Below are positions 9,906 to 20,705 of a DNA stretch of 64,000 nt, in pieces. Positions within the stretch are counted from its first letter, which is position 1, and the number at the start of each line of letters is the position of its first letter. A program made the position numbers and the translations under genes. Origin of the DNA: Limnephilus marmoratus (lineage: Eukaryota > Arthropoda > Insecta > Trichoptera > Limnephilidae). The stretch covers positions 23,885,770 through 23,949,769 of the forward strand of contig OU862923.1 in the NCBI GenBank assembly GCA_917880885.1, in the 5' to 3' direction. The notes below the pieces were generated by a model. That model searched no databases and was not told where the DNA came from. It saw only the letters and a list, made by a program, of their open reading frames with translations.

Positions 9906-10855
9906 TAAACCGTTCTTCAGATTTAATTTTGAAATTCCGTGGAAATTTCTCTTTTAAAATCTCCTTCTTTTCTGGTAAAAAAAACTTAAATAGTCCGAAA
10001 GAGAGGTTTTCCACACGTCATCGACGATCGACCTCTTTCTTCTGTACGCCTAGTATGAAAGCGAAAAAGACAGAAGATACAACTATGACTTATGACGATA
10101 ACTATGACGTCACGTGCGAAATCTATCTGGGACTGTGTCTAGGTTTTAACTAAATAATTCAACAGCGGGTACTCGGTACTGGTGGAACAAAGTGGCGCAT
10201 TTAAAAAAAAATGTTTTAAAAAATTCTAAATAATTTGACTGAAAATTGCGTCCTGCAATAATTTTCTTACACTTTTTCCACACGGTTTAAATGCTTTTCC
10301 CGCTAATCGATTTGACTGCAGATGGTTTCCTGGTGACCCCGAATGTTGGATTTATTCATTTTACAACCTTTTAAAATTACTTTTACAATAATAAATGTTA
10401 CAGAGCAAATTTACATAGGGACTACTTCCACTACACGTCTACAACATAAAATGTTATACTGCATTAAAAGTAAAAATAATTAAAGTTAATATTATTTAAT
10501 TAAAAGTTAATGTTAATTAAACCGTGGTTAATGTTATTATTTCACAATAGTGCAATACGGAATGTCTGAGGCAACGAAATGGGGGAAAATGAAACATAAA
10601 ACATAATGGAATTAAAACATTTACGTACAACAATATTGATACAGCATCCATTAATTTGTTTGCGTTTTTTCACTGGATTCGAAAATAAAACGTAGATTCA
10701 TTATACACTATTTGAATTATACAATATTGTAGAGGGACATTTATTTTACGGTAAACACAATTAATTTTTGTTTGGTGTAGGTAGAATCAATTTTCAAGTA
10801 TGACACAGTTCAATATTAGTAAAATGATACAAAAATATAACAATAACTTTATGTG
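9906..10855. other. No gene seen
   Basis: AT-rich. The ORF at 9902-10153 shows no motif and partly overlaps the modular repeat. Confidence 0.4.
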
Positions 10856-10857
10856 AA

Positions 10858-12516
10858 TAACAATAACGTTATGAATTTATTTTCTGAATATTTTGGATCC
10901 GTATTTTCGAATGTTCAACCTGCTCACACAAGCATTTCAGTGAACATTTTGATTCAAATAGCGTAATTAACTCAATCGAGATCAATGAAGACATCACATT
11001 CAAATACCTTAAGTCCATCGATATCAAGAAGGGACCAGGGGATGATCAACTTTCAGGGAACTTTATAAATTATTGTAGTAAACAATTGACACTTCCCGTT
11101 TGTGCTATTTTCAAACAATCGCTATCTGAAGGAATATCTATTACCCGACAAATGGAAAACAGCCTTGATTAATTAATTAACCCAATCTTTAAAAATAGCA
11201 GTAAAAATGATGTCTCGAACTATCGACCTATACCCCGATACAGGCGAACCCTAGTGGGGTTAATAATTACATGCTAAAAATATATGTACATATAAATTGT
11301 GAAGAAGCAATAAATAAAATAAATAAATAAAATATCCAAATTACCGATACTAAGCAAAGTATTGGAAAAAACTGTTTACGATCAATTGTATTCTACCATC
11401 TCACCTAAGTAATCAACATGGCTTCATGAAAAATCGCTCCACAACCTCAAATCACGCTTTTTTTACAAATTTTCTTCATCCTCAAATGGACTTGCGATGC
11501 CGCATCTAGATGCCATATACATGGATTACTCCAAAGCATTCGACCATGTTAATCATTATATTCTTTTACAGAAGTTAATTGGTTTAGGAATTCACATTCA
11601 ATCATGGTTGTCAATGATTTCGCATCTTGCTTAACGGAAATCGTCTCTAGTGTGCCCCAGGGGTCGCATCTCAGACCACTTTTATTCAATATTTATATTT
11701 CTGTTTGCTTCCAAAATAGTTACTTTGTGTTGTACGCGAATGACATGAAATTATTTAAACCTATACAGTCGTTATCCGATTGCATCGATTTACAAAGCGA
11801 TCTTGATAATTTGTGCGCATACAGTGAATCAAAGTATTTGTCCTTAAATATATCCAAGTGTCACTGATTACGTTCACTAGAAATAAAAATAAAATTATTT
11901 ATCCTTACAACTTCAATAATATACCCTTACAATATATGTCTACATGTAAAAATCTAGGTGTTTACTTAGATAGCAAACTAATTTCTGATATGCACATCGA
12001 ACACATTATATCAAAATCCTACAAGATGCTTGGTTTCCTATTAAGAAATTGTAAGTGGTAAGACTCTAGAAATATTATTTTGTTCATTGGTCAGAAGTCC
12101 ACTAGAGTATGCTTCCACCATATGGAATTCTCAATATAAGATCTACATAGATTTGATAGAAAGCGTACAGAATAAATTTTTGAAACATTTACTCAAGTAA
12201 TACAACCAAACTACAAATAATATGTTATCTTTACGAAAAAGATGCACATTGTCAGATCTGATGTTTCTAAATAACCTGCTCAGTAATAAAATAGATAGTC
12301 CCGAATTGCTATCCGTCATTGGTTTAAATATTCCAATGAGGCATACAAGGCACACTTCGCTTTTTCATATAGAATCAAATAACACTGATGCAGCAAAAAA
12401 CTCACCAATCTCTCGCGCAATCACATTTTATAAACACTATGAAAAATTAACACACTTAGATATTTTCCACGATTCCTTGCAAGCATACAAAACTAATTTA
12501 CTAAATTTCTTGGCTT
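10858..12516 (+). pseudogene. CR1/Jockey-type non-LTR RT, degenerate
   Basis: Frame-shifting translation recovers successive RT blocks: LFSEYFGSVFSNV linker, KKGPGDDQLSGNF, VSNYRPI, (insertion), LPILSKVLEKTVYDQL, the palm block MDYSKAFDHV, then VPQGSHLRPLLFNIYI, the active-site block degraded to YANDMKLF (usual FADD), CKNLGVYLD and a C-terminal KTNLLNFLA stop at 12516. Open pieces survive at 11604-11867, 11858-12061 and 12222-12518. The endonuclease part is absent. A second LINE 3' end is inserted at about 11234-11333. Several stops and the altered catalytic block show that it is inactive. Confidence 0.85.
11234..11333 (+). mobile_element. LINE 3' end inserted into the RT pseudogene
   Basis: Interrupts the block between VSNYRPI and LPILSKVLEK. 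It reads AGGCGAACCCTAGTGGGG, then an AT-rich spacer, then an AATAAATAAAATAAATAAA tail. It is a very short 5'-truncated insertion with the TAAA-type tail seen at 41392-41484. Exact target duplication is unclear (possibly TAT). Confidence 0.65.
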
Positions 12517-13643
12517 GATATAATTTATAATTTATTTTAAAACTTCTTACACTTATCTTTTCATTGAACTTTTACTACTATTCTTGAGCATGTACTTCTT
12601 GTTCTAGAAATAATGTTTCTTTTTCTTCACACACGATCTTTCTTTATAATACATTACTCATTCATCCTTAGTTAACTTTTAAGAACCATTCAAATATCAT
12701 GCGAAATTACCTAATGATATTCTACGGACTTACGTAATATTTACTAAAATCATGTAATATTTCTAATGCTTATATAATTACGTACTGCTTATGTGTGAAT
12801 AAACAAATGTGTATTTAACCCAAAGGAAACACATGGTTCCCTCAACCATTCGTTTAACCTTTTACAAGAGTTACACGAGTCTATAAATAATCACTCTAGG
12901 TTAACTACATCATAATACTAAGGTAATAGATGTAGCTAGATGTAGCATTTTGTACATTTTTTTGTGCAGTTTAAAGTTTTTTAATATTATAAATTATAGA
13001 TATAAACTAATAGAGATACCTCTATTTTGATACTGAATTATTTAACATTAAATATTGTTTCAATAATCACAACAACTAAATCTCTATAAACAGTATGAAA
13101 TAACAAATAACATGACACGTTGTTAATACCGATGGCTTGTGTCATACCTACATTTCAATACAATGACTGATAAGGCGTGACGTCAGCACAAACCATTCAA
13201 TAATACCAACTTTACAGTGTGTTTTAACGAGACATTTAAAAATGAATTTTTAATATTTTTTTTAGAACTCTACGTTTAATATTATGAAATAAAACTTATA
13301 TATTCAAAATCAGCGTTCATTGTCTGTATGAACATATTTTATTGAAGCCATAATATTATTCACTGGAGTTCCTTATTGTACTGTATTCATAACTAGCTTA
13401 CCCGGCGAAATTCGTACCGCCTCAGAATCAATAACTGTTTAACTTATTAGCTGAATTAAATTCAGTTTTTTTTTATAAAGTTCAAGATTACACAATGAAG
13501 CAATTATCGATGCGCAATTGTCCATGTCTTGTTTTGTCAGTATCAGAGATAGATTTGTGTACGAATTTATATTTTTTGTGATTTTCTTATTTTTCCACTT
13601 ACTTACGGGAATTGCGTTTCATTTTCTTTATGCGTGTGAGGAA
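12517..13643. other. LINE 3' flank then unannotated AT-rich DNA
   Basis: The first ~290 nt may be the 3' UTR of the RT pseudogene, with AATAAA near 12800. Beyond that no gene or repeat was recognised. The ORF at 13612-13794 crosses the palindrome at 13644 and is not believed. Confidence 0.4.
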
Positions 13644-13756
13644 GATTTACTATAATTATTGTATTTTTCCTTTGAAGGGGTGCAGACATAATATGTCTGC
13701 ACCCAATAAAAAAAAATATAAAAATAAAAATAAAAATACAATAATTATAGTAAATC
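13644..13756. repeat. Nested palindrome (small MITE)
   Basis: The outer arms GATTTACTATAATTATTGTA (13644) and its complement (ending 13756) are perfect over about 25 bp. An inner perfect 12-bp palindrome, GGGTGCAGACAT (13678-13689) with its complement (13693-13704), gives a second stem. Between the inner stem and the right arm is an A-rich run with AAAAT repeats. No coding capacity. Confidence 0.75.
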
Positions 13757-14194
13757 ATATTATGTTAACCATTTGTCTCAATGTCGAGTGTTGACATTTA
13801 GTGTGTAAGAAAGAGGGGCAGCATTATATGTTTAAGAACAAAAGCAAAACGATCAGCGCATAGACATTAAATTTGACGTTTATGAATTTTTGAAAATCAC
13901 TCACTATTCAATATAATACTTATCACAATATTGCTATAGCTCTTTCAAAAGATGAGAATTCGTTCCATACAAAATGTATGAGGAAAATAATTTTATTCAT
14001 AATTTTTTTTCGTGAATTTTTTCGATGTTTTAATAGTTACTCTGCTATTCGGGGCCGAGACAAACCCAACAAATCAAAGATCATAAAAATCAGTCTAGAC
14101 GTTCTTGAGTTATAATTGGTGTAACTAACCCAACTTTTTTTAATTATAATAGGGTGACCACTTTTGGCCCGATTTACCACATTTTAATTTATTT
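13757..14194. other. No gene seen
   Basis: AT-rich. It may be the upstream part of the repeat R copy that follows, but the match to other copies is not clear here. Confidence 0.35.
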
Positions 14195-14355
14195 TGTAAT
14201 AAACATATTTTCTCAAAATTTAAAACTTAGCTTTACTAGGTAAAAGAACAGCATTTCGAAATCAAATTATATTTTTTTGTGGAAAAAAGACAAGACGTCT
14301 AAAATTTGATTTAAAAATGACATATTTCCGGTTTTGTCTGGTTATTCCCCCTTAA
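14195..14355 (+). repeat. Dispersed repeat R, copy 2 (3' part)
   Basis: Contains TTTACTAGGTAAAAGAACAG, ACGTCTAAAATTTGATTT and the CCCCCTTAA end. At 14290-14305 it preserves the uninterrupted ACGTCTAAAATTTG site into which an LTR has inserted at 18562. Confidence 0.7.
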
Positions 14356-14384
14356 AATAATACATAGTAAGTATATTTTAGATA

Positions 14385-14882
14385 CTTTCCGGAGTGAAAG
14401 ATAGGGTACTCTCAGTAACGCCCTGGTGAAAGGCCACTAATCAGAATTGAAACGATGTTTAAAAAGGTTTCAGCCGAGTACCATTTACTTCCCCACCTTC
14501 TTCTTCCCCATTTCTACCCCTTGTCTACTAGTTTAAGCCTCATAACATAATCCAATTGGGGATAACTTAGTCTTCCCGGGGGTGCTAGCATGGTCGATCG
14601 ATATAGGTTTTATCGAAAATGTGGTAATTTGCCATCGCTCCCGAGCACGACTGCAGGCCGCTAACGAACAAACAATAGTTCACAATGACTTGGGGTTCCT
14701 AATATATTTGACGTAAACTGTTGTTTATTCGTAAGCGGCCTGCAGTCGTGCTCGGGAGCGATGGCAAGTTACCGACATTTTCGATAAAACTTATATCGAT
14801 CGACCATGCTAGGGGGCCAGGGCCAGACGGTTGGGAGCAGCTGGGACCACTTGGGACTCCTACGCGGTATTCACATTAATAA
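14385..14882 (+). mobile_element. SINE2 copy, split by a foldback MITE
   Basis: The 5' part (14385-14578) has CGCCCTGGTGAAAGGCCAC and CCAATTGGGGATAAC. The 3' part (14816-14882) has GACGGTTGGGAGCAGCTGGG and GCGGTATTCACATTAAT. Both match SINE2 at 19984-20374 and 42640-42990, where they are joined. The tRNA-like head is missing. The small ORF at 14806-15036 spans the junction and is not real. Confidence 0.75.
14579..14815. mobile_element. Foldback MITE inserted in SINE2
   Basis: About 235 bp, almost all inverted repeat. The left arm (14583-14690) contains GCTAGCATGGTCGATCGATA and CTCCCGAGCACGACTGCAGG; the right arm (14715-14812) carries the complements. Arms of about 100 bp match with few differences, so the copy looks fairly young. 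The core is only about 20-30 bp. The target duplication is short or obscured by the G/C run at both junctions. Confidence 0.85.
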
Positions 14883-15904
14883 AACAAATTTAACGATCGA
14901 AATTTACTTTTTTGAAAAATACCCATTTAATCTTAGTAAACCAAGATCGAACTTGTCGACACAAGTGAAATCGACGAATGGTTTATCGATTTATGACTCC
15001 GCATTCAAAATTGAACTCTCAACAAATTTTATTTAAAAAATTCTAAAGTAATAAGTTTTCTTGTCTCACACAATGTATATAAATTTCGGAATGGATTTAT
15101 TAACGAATGATAAACTTTAGCTCCGAATTGAAAGCGTACCTGCGAAATTGATGGCAAAGCAAAGATCACATTTAATTGAAAGTGAATTCAGTAATCAGAA
15201 TGATTGCAGAATTTATTTTTCAATTCTATCCAAAAACCATTACTTATCCGTCATTTATCAAAATGCCAAACCGTTTTTACTGACGCCTCACTTGGCACGA
15301 CCGAAGAAAGTATTTGCTTGGCTAGGTAGGCTGCTTTGTCGGGGTACATGTGCAATGCTCCAAAGGAGTTAAGGCTTCTGAGTTGTTCTAAAGATTCCAT
15401 TTTGAATAAAGATCCCAGAGTAACAAACGATCTTCAAAAAACATCATATGGTTATACTGTGGGAGCTTTTTACGGGCTAAAGGGTTGTTGCCAATTATTT
15501 CGTTTTTTTAATTTAATTTTTCATTTGTGGAATTTTAAGTATTTTTTTTCAGTAAAGTGAATGAATTTGAATTTACGGCTATTCTGTCATTAATTTCAAA
15601 TCTTACGGAGATGAACGTGTGTCTAAAGGTATGAAAGAGACTGTTATATAGTGAGACAGCATGATTATGTCTTCGAATAAAAGGGCATAGTATCATATTT
15701 GTATCTCATCTTCTTAATCATTAACTTATTGATAATAACTAGTGCGTTATAAGACACATTCTACCGATAAATTTACTCGGTGATCAAGTTTATCTCTAAA
15801 AGAACAATCACTACAGTTGGCGCAGCTTATAGAAGAAAAAATATCACAGTAGACGGGCCTAAAATTGTAGATCGTACGAGCAGTTAGAAAAAAGGTCCCA
15901 AAAA
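14883..15904. other. No gene recognised
   Basis: Two overlapping small ORFs (15148-15372 and 15336-15560) show no recognisable domain. The sequence is otherwise unremarkable. Confidence 0.35.
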
Positions 15905-16300
15905 ACTGCATAAGGGGGTATTCTAGTCAAGAAGCCCACGGTCGGTTAAAAGAAAATTTAAACAATACGTTTTTTTATTTATATTTTAAACATTCACAAA
16001 ATATAAATATATTTGAAGAAGTTACAAGCTGTTGAAGTAGGGGGGAAAAAGAGCTATCACAAGGGAGAAAAGAGCTATCAAAAGAGCCATCCTGTCACGA
16101 TTTCCACCCTCTGGTCATCTGAAAAATAAAAAAAGGTTAATTATTTATCAAAATAAATGTCATTATGGTAGAAACCAGGAAAAATGAAAAAAAAAATGGT
16201 GGCTACTCAAAAAAAGGTAATGTTTTTCAGTTATTTTTTAATTTTTCGGAATTTTTAAAAAGTAAAAATTAAAAACTTGGATTTTTTGTTGGTTCCTACC
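15905..16300 (+). repeat. Dispersed repeat Q, copy 2
   Basis: Starts AAGGGGGTATTCTAGTCAAG and includes AAAATGGTGGCTACTC and TTTTTCGGAATTTTTAAAAA, the order seen inverted at 1-292. It contains a local repeat of GAGCTATCA and AAAGAG words at 16045-16090. No ORF. Confidence 0.45.
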
Positions 16301-16932
16301 ATAGAGGAATACATAAAAAAATTCATACCAAATTTCAAGGAAATCTGTCAATAGAATTAGAGATTTTGTGACAAATGTTTCGAACAAAGTAGTTTCGAGA
16401 AAAACGCGTTTAAAGTTTTAAGTTTCCGTCAGTCTAACTGATGTGGATAGAACATTACATATAACTTATGTACATTACTTCGGAGAGAGGGGTATTCATT
16501 TTCTGATAGTCATAGCCTGTTAACCGACTACTTATTTATTTATCGCCTTTTCTATTTAGATTCCGGTAAACCGGTCGAATTGCGACGAAGCTATAATGGC
16601 AATAACTTTTCGAGTTTCGTAAAACACTGTAAAGGAAATGATATTCTTGAATATCTAAACTATTGAAATATGAAAAAAAAAATTATATCATAGACCGATC
16701 ATATAAGATTTCAGTGGAACATTAACCATAGTTGGCCATCCGTGAGAAAACTCAAGGCGCTAGTTAAAATTAAAAAATATTCGTCGAGAGCCACGATGAA
16801 GCGTGTTCGAGGGGTGTGTACACCGTATGACAAGAAAATTATTTTTTAAATTAGAATTTTGGTTGTTGTTGCATAAGTACTATTAACTTCGTCAATGGTT
16901 TTGTGCGAAGAGTTCTTAATTCTGAGTGTTTC
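16301..16932. other. No gene seen; may be more of repeat Q
   Basis: Contains TTTCGAACAAAGTAGTTTCG and other non-coding AT-rich sequence. No ORF or second copy was found in the window. Confidence 0.35.
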
Positions 16933-16935
16933 TTA

Positions 16936-17493
16936 TGCAGGCGCCAGACACGAGTTCAAAGAAGTGATGAAACAAGTGTTCACATGTGTGGCACGGGCAT
17001 TTGATACTGTTGTCACATAAGTGCGCTTTGCCGTTCAGTATCAGTTTTTTAGCGCACATCAAAGGGATCAAAGTTCAAATGTTTGCATGCCTGCCACACT
17101 GCGCGAAGCCCAGTTGCGGGAGCGTCGCCGTGGAGACTTGTCGTGCGTAAACAGCCAAACGAACCAACGATGGAGTGGAATAATGAGAGCGTTTTCAAAT
17201 TTATAGAGTTGATGCAAGTAGAGCCAGATATAAGGGCATAAAAATCGAAATAACATTTTTGTTTATTTATTTGCACATGTAATAAATAATTAGACGCACA
17301 TAAATAATATAAGCAAACTGTGTCGACCAAATCGTCGTCCATGTTGTGTGAAGTCTATTTGAAAACTGTGAGCTCAAAGGAGTGATAAAATATTTGAACA
17401 CATGTCTGGCAGATACAACAATATGTGACCAAATGTGTGCGCAAATTCTTCAAAGAAGTGATCACTTATTTGAACTTCTGTCTGGCGCCTGCA
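16936..17493 (+). mobile_element. PIF/Harbinger-like deletion derivative with a MADF ORF start
   Basis: 558 bp with terminal inverted repeats (TGCAGGCGCCAGACACGAGT at left; the right end reads back TGCAGGCGCCAGACAGAAGT), flanked on both sides by TTA (16933-16935, 17494-17496). A 3-bp TTA/TAA duplication is the PIF/Harbinger signature. Inside, an ATG at 17170 opens MEWNNESVFKFIELMQVEPD, which resembles the start of a MADF DNA-binding domain, the type of second protein some PIF elements encode. The frame stops at about 17240, so the rest of the gene is deleted. The minus ORFs over this region are shadows. Confidence 0.75.
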
Positions 17494-17496
17494 TTA

Positions 17497-18004
17497 CATG
17501 GGCCATGTTCTATTTGGAGCACAGTATTCACGGGTGATAGGTAGAAAGAAGGTTTTAGGGTACCTATGTGCCTTCTTCTCGGCGGGAACCGAGAAAAAGC
17601 TTGGGGGAAAATAAGGTTGTGATATGGGTTCCAGAAGCTTATTTGAATCTGATTTGAGAAAATTCTCTGATTCTGTATACATTTTTCGTTTGATTAATGG
17701 TTCTTTGGGAATAAATAAATTGTTGTTTCAGCTTATTTGTTCCCTAGGCTGCTCGAAAGTAATTCGAAGTAGGGAATTTCTAAAGTGACCAGTATTTTTG
17801 ACTATAACATACCTCCAGTTTTTTGTTTGGGCTCAAGAAAAATATCATTTTAACCAAGCGCCAATCGTTAGTACATTTGAACATAAATGAGAAATCTGAT
17901 TGTGCATGTCAACAGCGAACGCAGGCGTTAAGAAACATACGCTTATTTTAATTAACGGAATTATTTTCATTATGCAACATCATTTACTTGCTGTGGAGCT
18001 TTGA
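17497..18004. other. No gene seen
   Basis: Contains a short hairpin-like TTCTCGGCGGGAACCGAGAA at 17575-17595 and otherwise unremarkable sequence. Confidence 0.4.
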
Positions 18005-19155
18005 AATATTCAACTTGAGATATAGATATAGACTCGGAAATAGCCTGGTAGTAACTATGAGAAAGATTAATTATTCTCGGTACCAGTTTTTTAAAATTAT
18101 AACTCTATTAAAATTATATACTTTTTGTTATTATTTTTTGATCGTACGTATTTATAATTTTTCAATAATGTCTAAGTAAAATAAGAATGTAAAAAAGAAT
18201 CTTAAATATATGAGTTTGTAAGACCGTAAATAAATAGATAAACTGAAGTATTTTCGTCGCAAAACAAGTGCGTCGATCTTTTTTTAAATGATTTTATTTA
18301 AACTTAAATAAAAATTCTGAAACAAAGCTTTTCAGATAATTTATTGATTTAGTGTACTGCATGATTATATGATTTGAAATGTGTGTTATATAATAAAAAA
18401 CTTTTTATTATTTAACAAATCTGCCAACGACCTACGGTGTAGCCTTATCATAGGTACCAAAAATATATTTTTCTCAAAATTTAAAATATACCTTTACTAG
18501 GTAAAAGAACAATCTTTCAAAATCAAATTATAATTTTTTGTGGAAAAGAGTCAATACGTCTTGTTTCATAACTCTGATGGGTTTCATTTGTATTTGTGTT
18601 CCGATCGGCCTAGCAGATTGGAGGAATCCAGATTTTGGACTTCCGCACATTAAGTATACCTACCTATACAGTGGACATGAGTCAAGTACCGCAATATCGC
18701 CAGCCGGTCAACAACCATCGTAACACATCGTAACGTGACATTTCGCTCTACGTTGAAATGTTATTTATCAATCGGAAGTGTGTAATATGAAGCATTATAT
18801 CGCCGTCTTTCATCGAATGCTTTATGTGAACCGCTTATGTTAATCCTCTCATGACTCAAACTTTATCGTGATTTTAATAACCGACCAGAACAATCTGTAT
18901 CGCACGCTTTTGGATATGCCTGTGACTGTCACCGAATGGAGATCAAGCCACGATACACAACAGTAGTGAGTATTACTTTATTGTATATACCGTGTCTTGT
19001 TTGGTGATCGGGCATAATTCGTATCTAAGTCCATAAGCTTTTTAAATAGCAAGGAGTGGCCGCAACGTTATTCTGACCCCCGTGCATTGTCACGTCTAAA
19101 ATTTGATTTAAAAATGACATATATCCGGTTTTCTCTAGTTATTCCCCCTTAAGAA
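18005..19155 (+). repeat. Dispersed repeat R, copy 3, interrupted by an LTR
   Basis: The 5' part (18005-18561) and 3' part (19093-19155) together match 51835-52495 and end in CCCCCTTAA. They are separated by the 531-bp LTR at 18562-19092. No ORF; the small ORFs at 17988-18179 and 18538-18723 are not believed. Confidence 0.75.
18562..19092 (+). repeat. Solo LTR with 5-bp target duplication
   Basis: 531 bp beginning TGTTTCATAACTCTGATGGG and ending CATTGTCA, flanked by CGTCT on both sides (18557-18561, 19093-19097). It sits inside repeat R. The uninterrupted site is present at 14290-14305, and in slightly diverged form at about 52430. TG...CA ends plus a 5-bp duplication mean integrase-type insertion of an LTR retrotransposon, then loss of the interior by LTR-LTR recombination. 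The second copy is at 2552-3070. The parent family (Gypsy, Bel/Pao or Copia) cannot be told from the LTR alone. Confidence 0.85.
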
Positions 19156-19958
19156 ATACCAGTGAATTACTCATGCTATTATCTGTACACCTAGGTACAG
19201 GTACCTGTCATTCTAACAAAGGCGGAACAAGAAGTGTCTTCCGATTATTGTTTTTGTTATTTGGATTCATAAATTTCATCTTAAATATTAGAAAACACTT
19301 CATTATTAATAGAAGATGTTCGATTGTAATCTTCCAGAAAGATTCCCTTGAATGTTTAATATTTAGTATTTTGAACAACATAACACCATTTGTTGTACAT
19401 TTATTTTCCAGAATCCTTTATTAAACTTATTTTTTCGATACATATTGCGTGACTTGGTTCTGCACGTACACGGAAAATGATGGCTTAAAAAATCGAATCA
19501 AAAATATAGTGGTTTAAAAATTATTTAGGCAAAAATGTCAACGTAATGTGATCCAGAAGCCTAAAATAATTTTTTTAAGCGGGTTGCTTCAAATAGAATT
19601 TTTGAGCAGACACGATGAGTGCACCAACGCCATTAGAAGTTTTAAAAAATATATTTAAATGAATCATTAAATACATCGATTCATTTATATAAACCCTGCT
19701 AGAATAATCATATTTTTATATGCGAGAAGATTTTGTCAATGGGAATAACATCAAACATATTTAACAAAAAAATATAAAATCCTTATTGGTTTTTCAAAAC
19801 AATATTTGAGTAGGTATATAAATATATTTTTTGTCTTAGACACACAAACCTTTGATGGTTTAGAAGATTGTGTAATATAATCATTTTTTTGTGGTGTATA
19901 CGCACTGAGTAGATAATCGATATAAGTGGGATCTATACTGATTTGAAAGAAAACTGAC
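19156..19958. other. No gene seen
   Basis: AT-rich. The ORF at 19173-19424 shows no recognisable motif. Confidence 0.4.
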
Positions 19959-19959
19959 T

Positions 19960-20705
19960 TTTTTTTTTAACATTAGCTCCACACTACGGCCGGCGTAGTC
20001 CAGCGGTAAGGCTCTTGACTAGCAAACCGAAGGTCGCGGGATCAAATCCCGGCGTGGCAAATGAATTTTATTTGATTAATTTGTATTATTTCACAATTTA
20101 TTAATTGAAAGTAATATATAATATATTTGCGGCACGTTCCAGAGTGGAAGATACTCCCAGTATCGCTCTGGTGTAAGACCACCATTCAGAATTGAAACGT
20201 TGCTTGAAATGGCTTTAGCCGTGTTTGGTGACCAGTTCAGAATAGTCAGGTACTTCCCCACCTTCCTCTTCTCTATCTCCTTCCCCTCCCCACTACCTCC
20301 AGTCTCACAACATACCCCAATTGGGGATGGGGACGGGAGCAGTTGGGGCTCTTGTGCGGTATTCACGTAAAAAACACAGGAGGCCCTGAAGAAAATAATT
20401 CCTCTCAAGCCCAGGTCATCTTTAAGGATGCTGTGTTGGAGGGTCTTTTTCGGAAAGGAAGGAGATTTAGTTCTGGGAAAGAAAAGGGTATTAGGGGTGG
20501 GTAGGAATCTGGGGGTCAGTGTATACAGGAGTGACGGACGTATGAATCCATCCTTCCCACTGGGGTGCAAGACGACGTTCCGAGAGAGAACGGCTGGAGA
20601 AGTCATAGGAACTCCCTCAACTATTCTCTCCCGATCCCGCCAGATGCATCCTGCAGACCCGAAAAAACCTCTCCTTATGAACCCGGGTACCTCTGCTAAG
20701 TTTCC
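19960..20705 (-). mobile_element. SINE1 copy b, long subfamily, split by SINE2
   Basis: The 3' tail piece (19960-19983, TTTAACATTAGCTCCACAC on the plus strand) is separated from the rest (20375-20705, CACAGGAGGCCCTGAAG onward) by a whole SINE2. The 5' end is truncated near 20705. The 208-codon minus ORF (20091-20717) crosses both elements and is an accident. Confidence 0.8.
19984..20374 (+). mobile_element. SINE2, full length with tRNA-like head
   Basis: The head at 19986-20060 has an A-box-like TAGTCCAGCGG and a B box in GGTCGCGGGATCAAATCCC, followed by CGGCGTGGCA. This is a tRNA-derived RNA polymerase III promoter. The body continues with ATTTCACAATTTATTAATTG, TTCCAGAGTGGAAGATACTC, CCAATTGGGG and a 3' end GCGGTATTCACGTAAAAAA. 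A short CAC repeat at the two junctions may be the target duplication. It is the best-preserved SINE2 here; the others lack all or most of the head. Not a working tRNA: the acceptor stem does not pair well and it is embedded in a SINE. Confidence 0.85.

Noticed and set aside
19986..20060. tRNA gene
   Set aside because: A and B boxes are present but the acceptor stem pairs poorly and a repeated SINE body follows; read as a SINE head.
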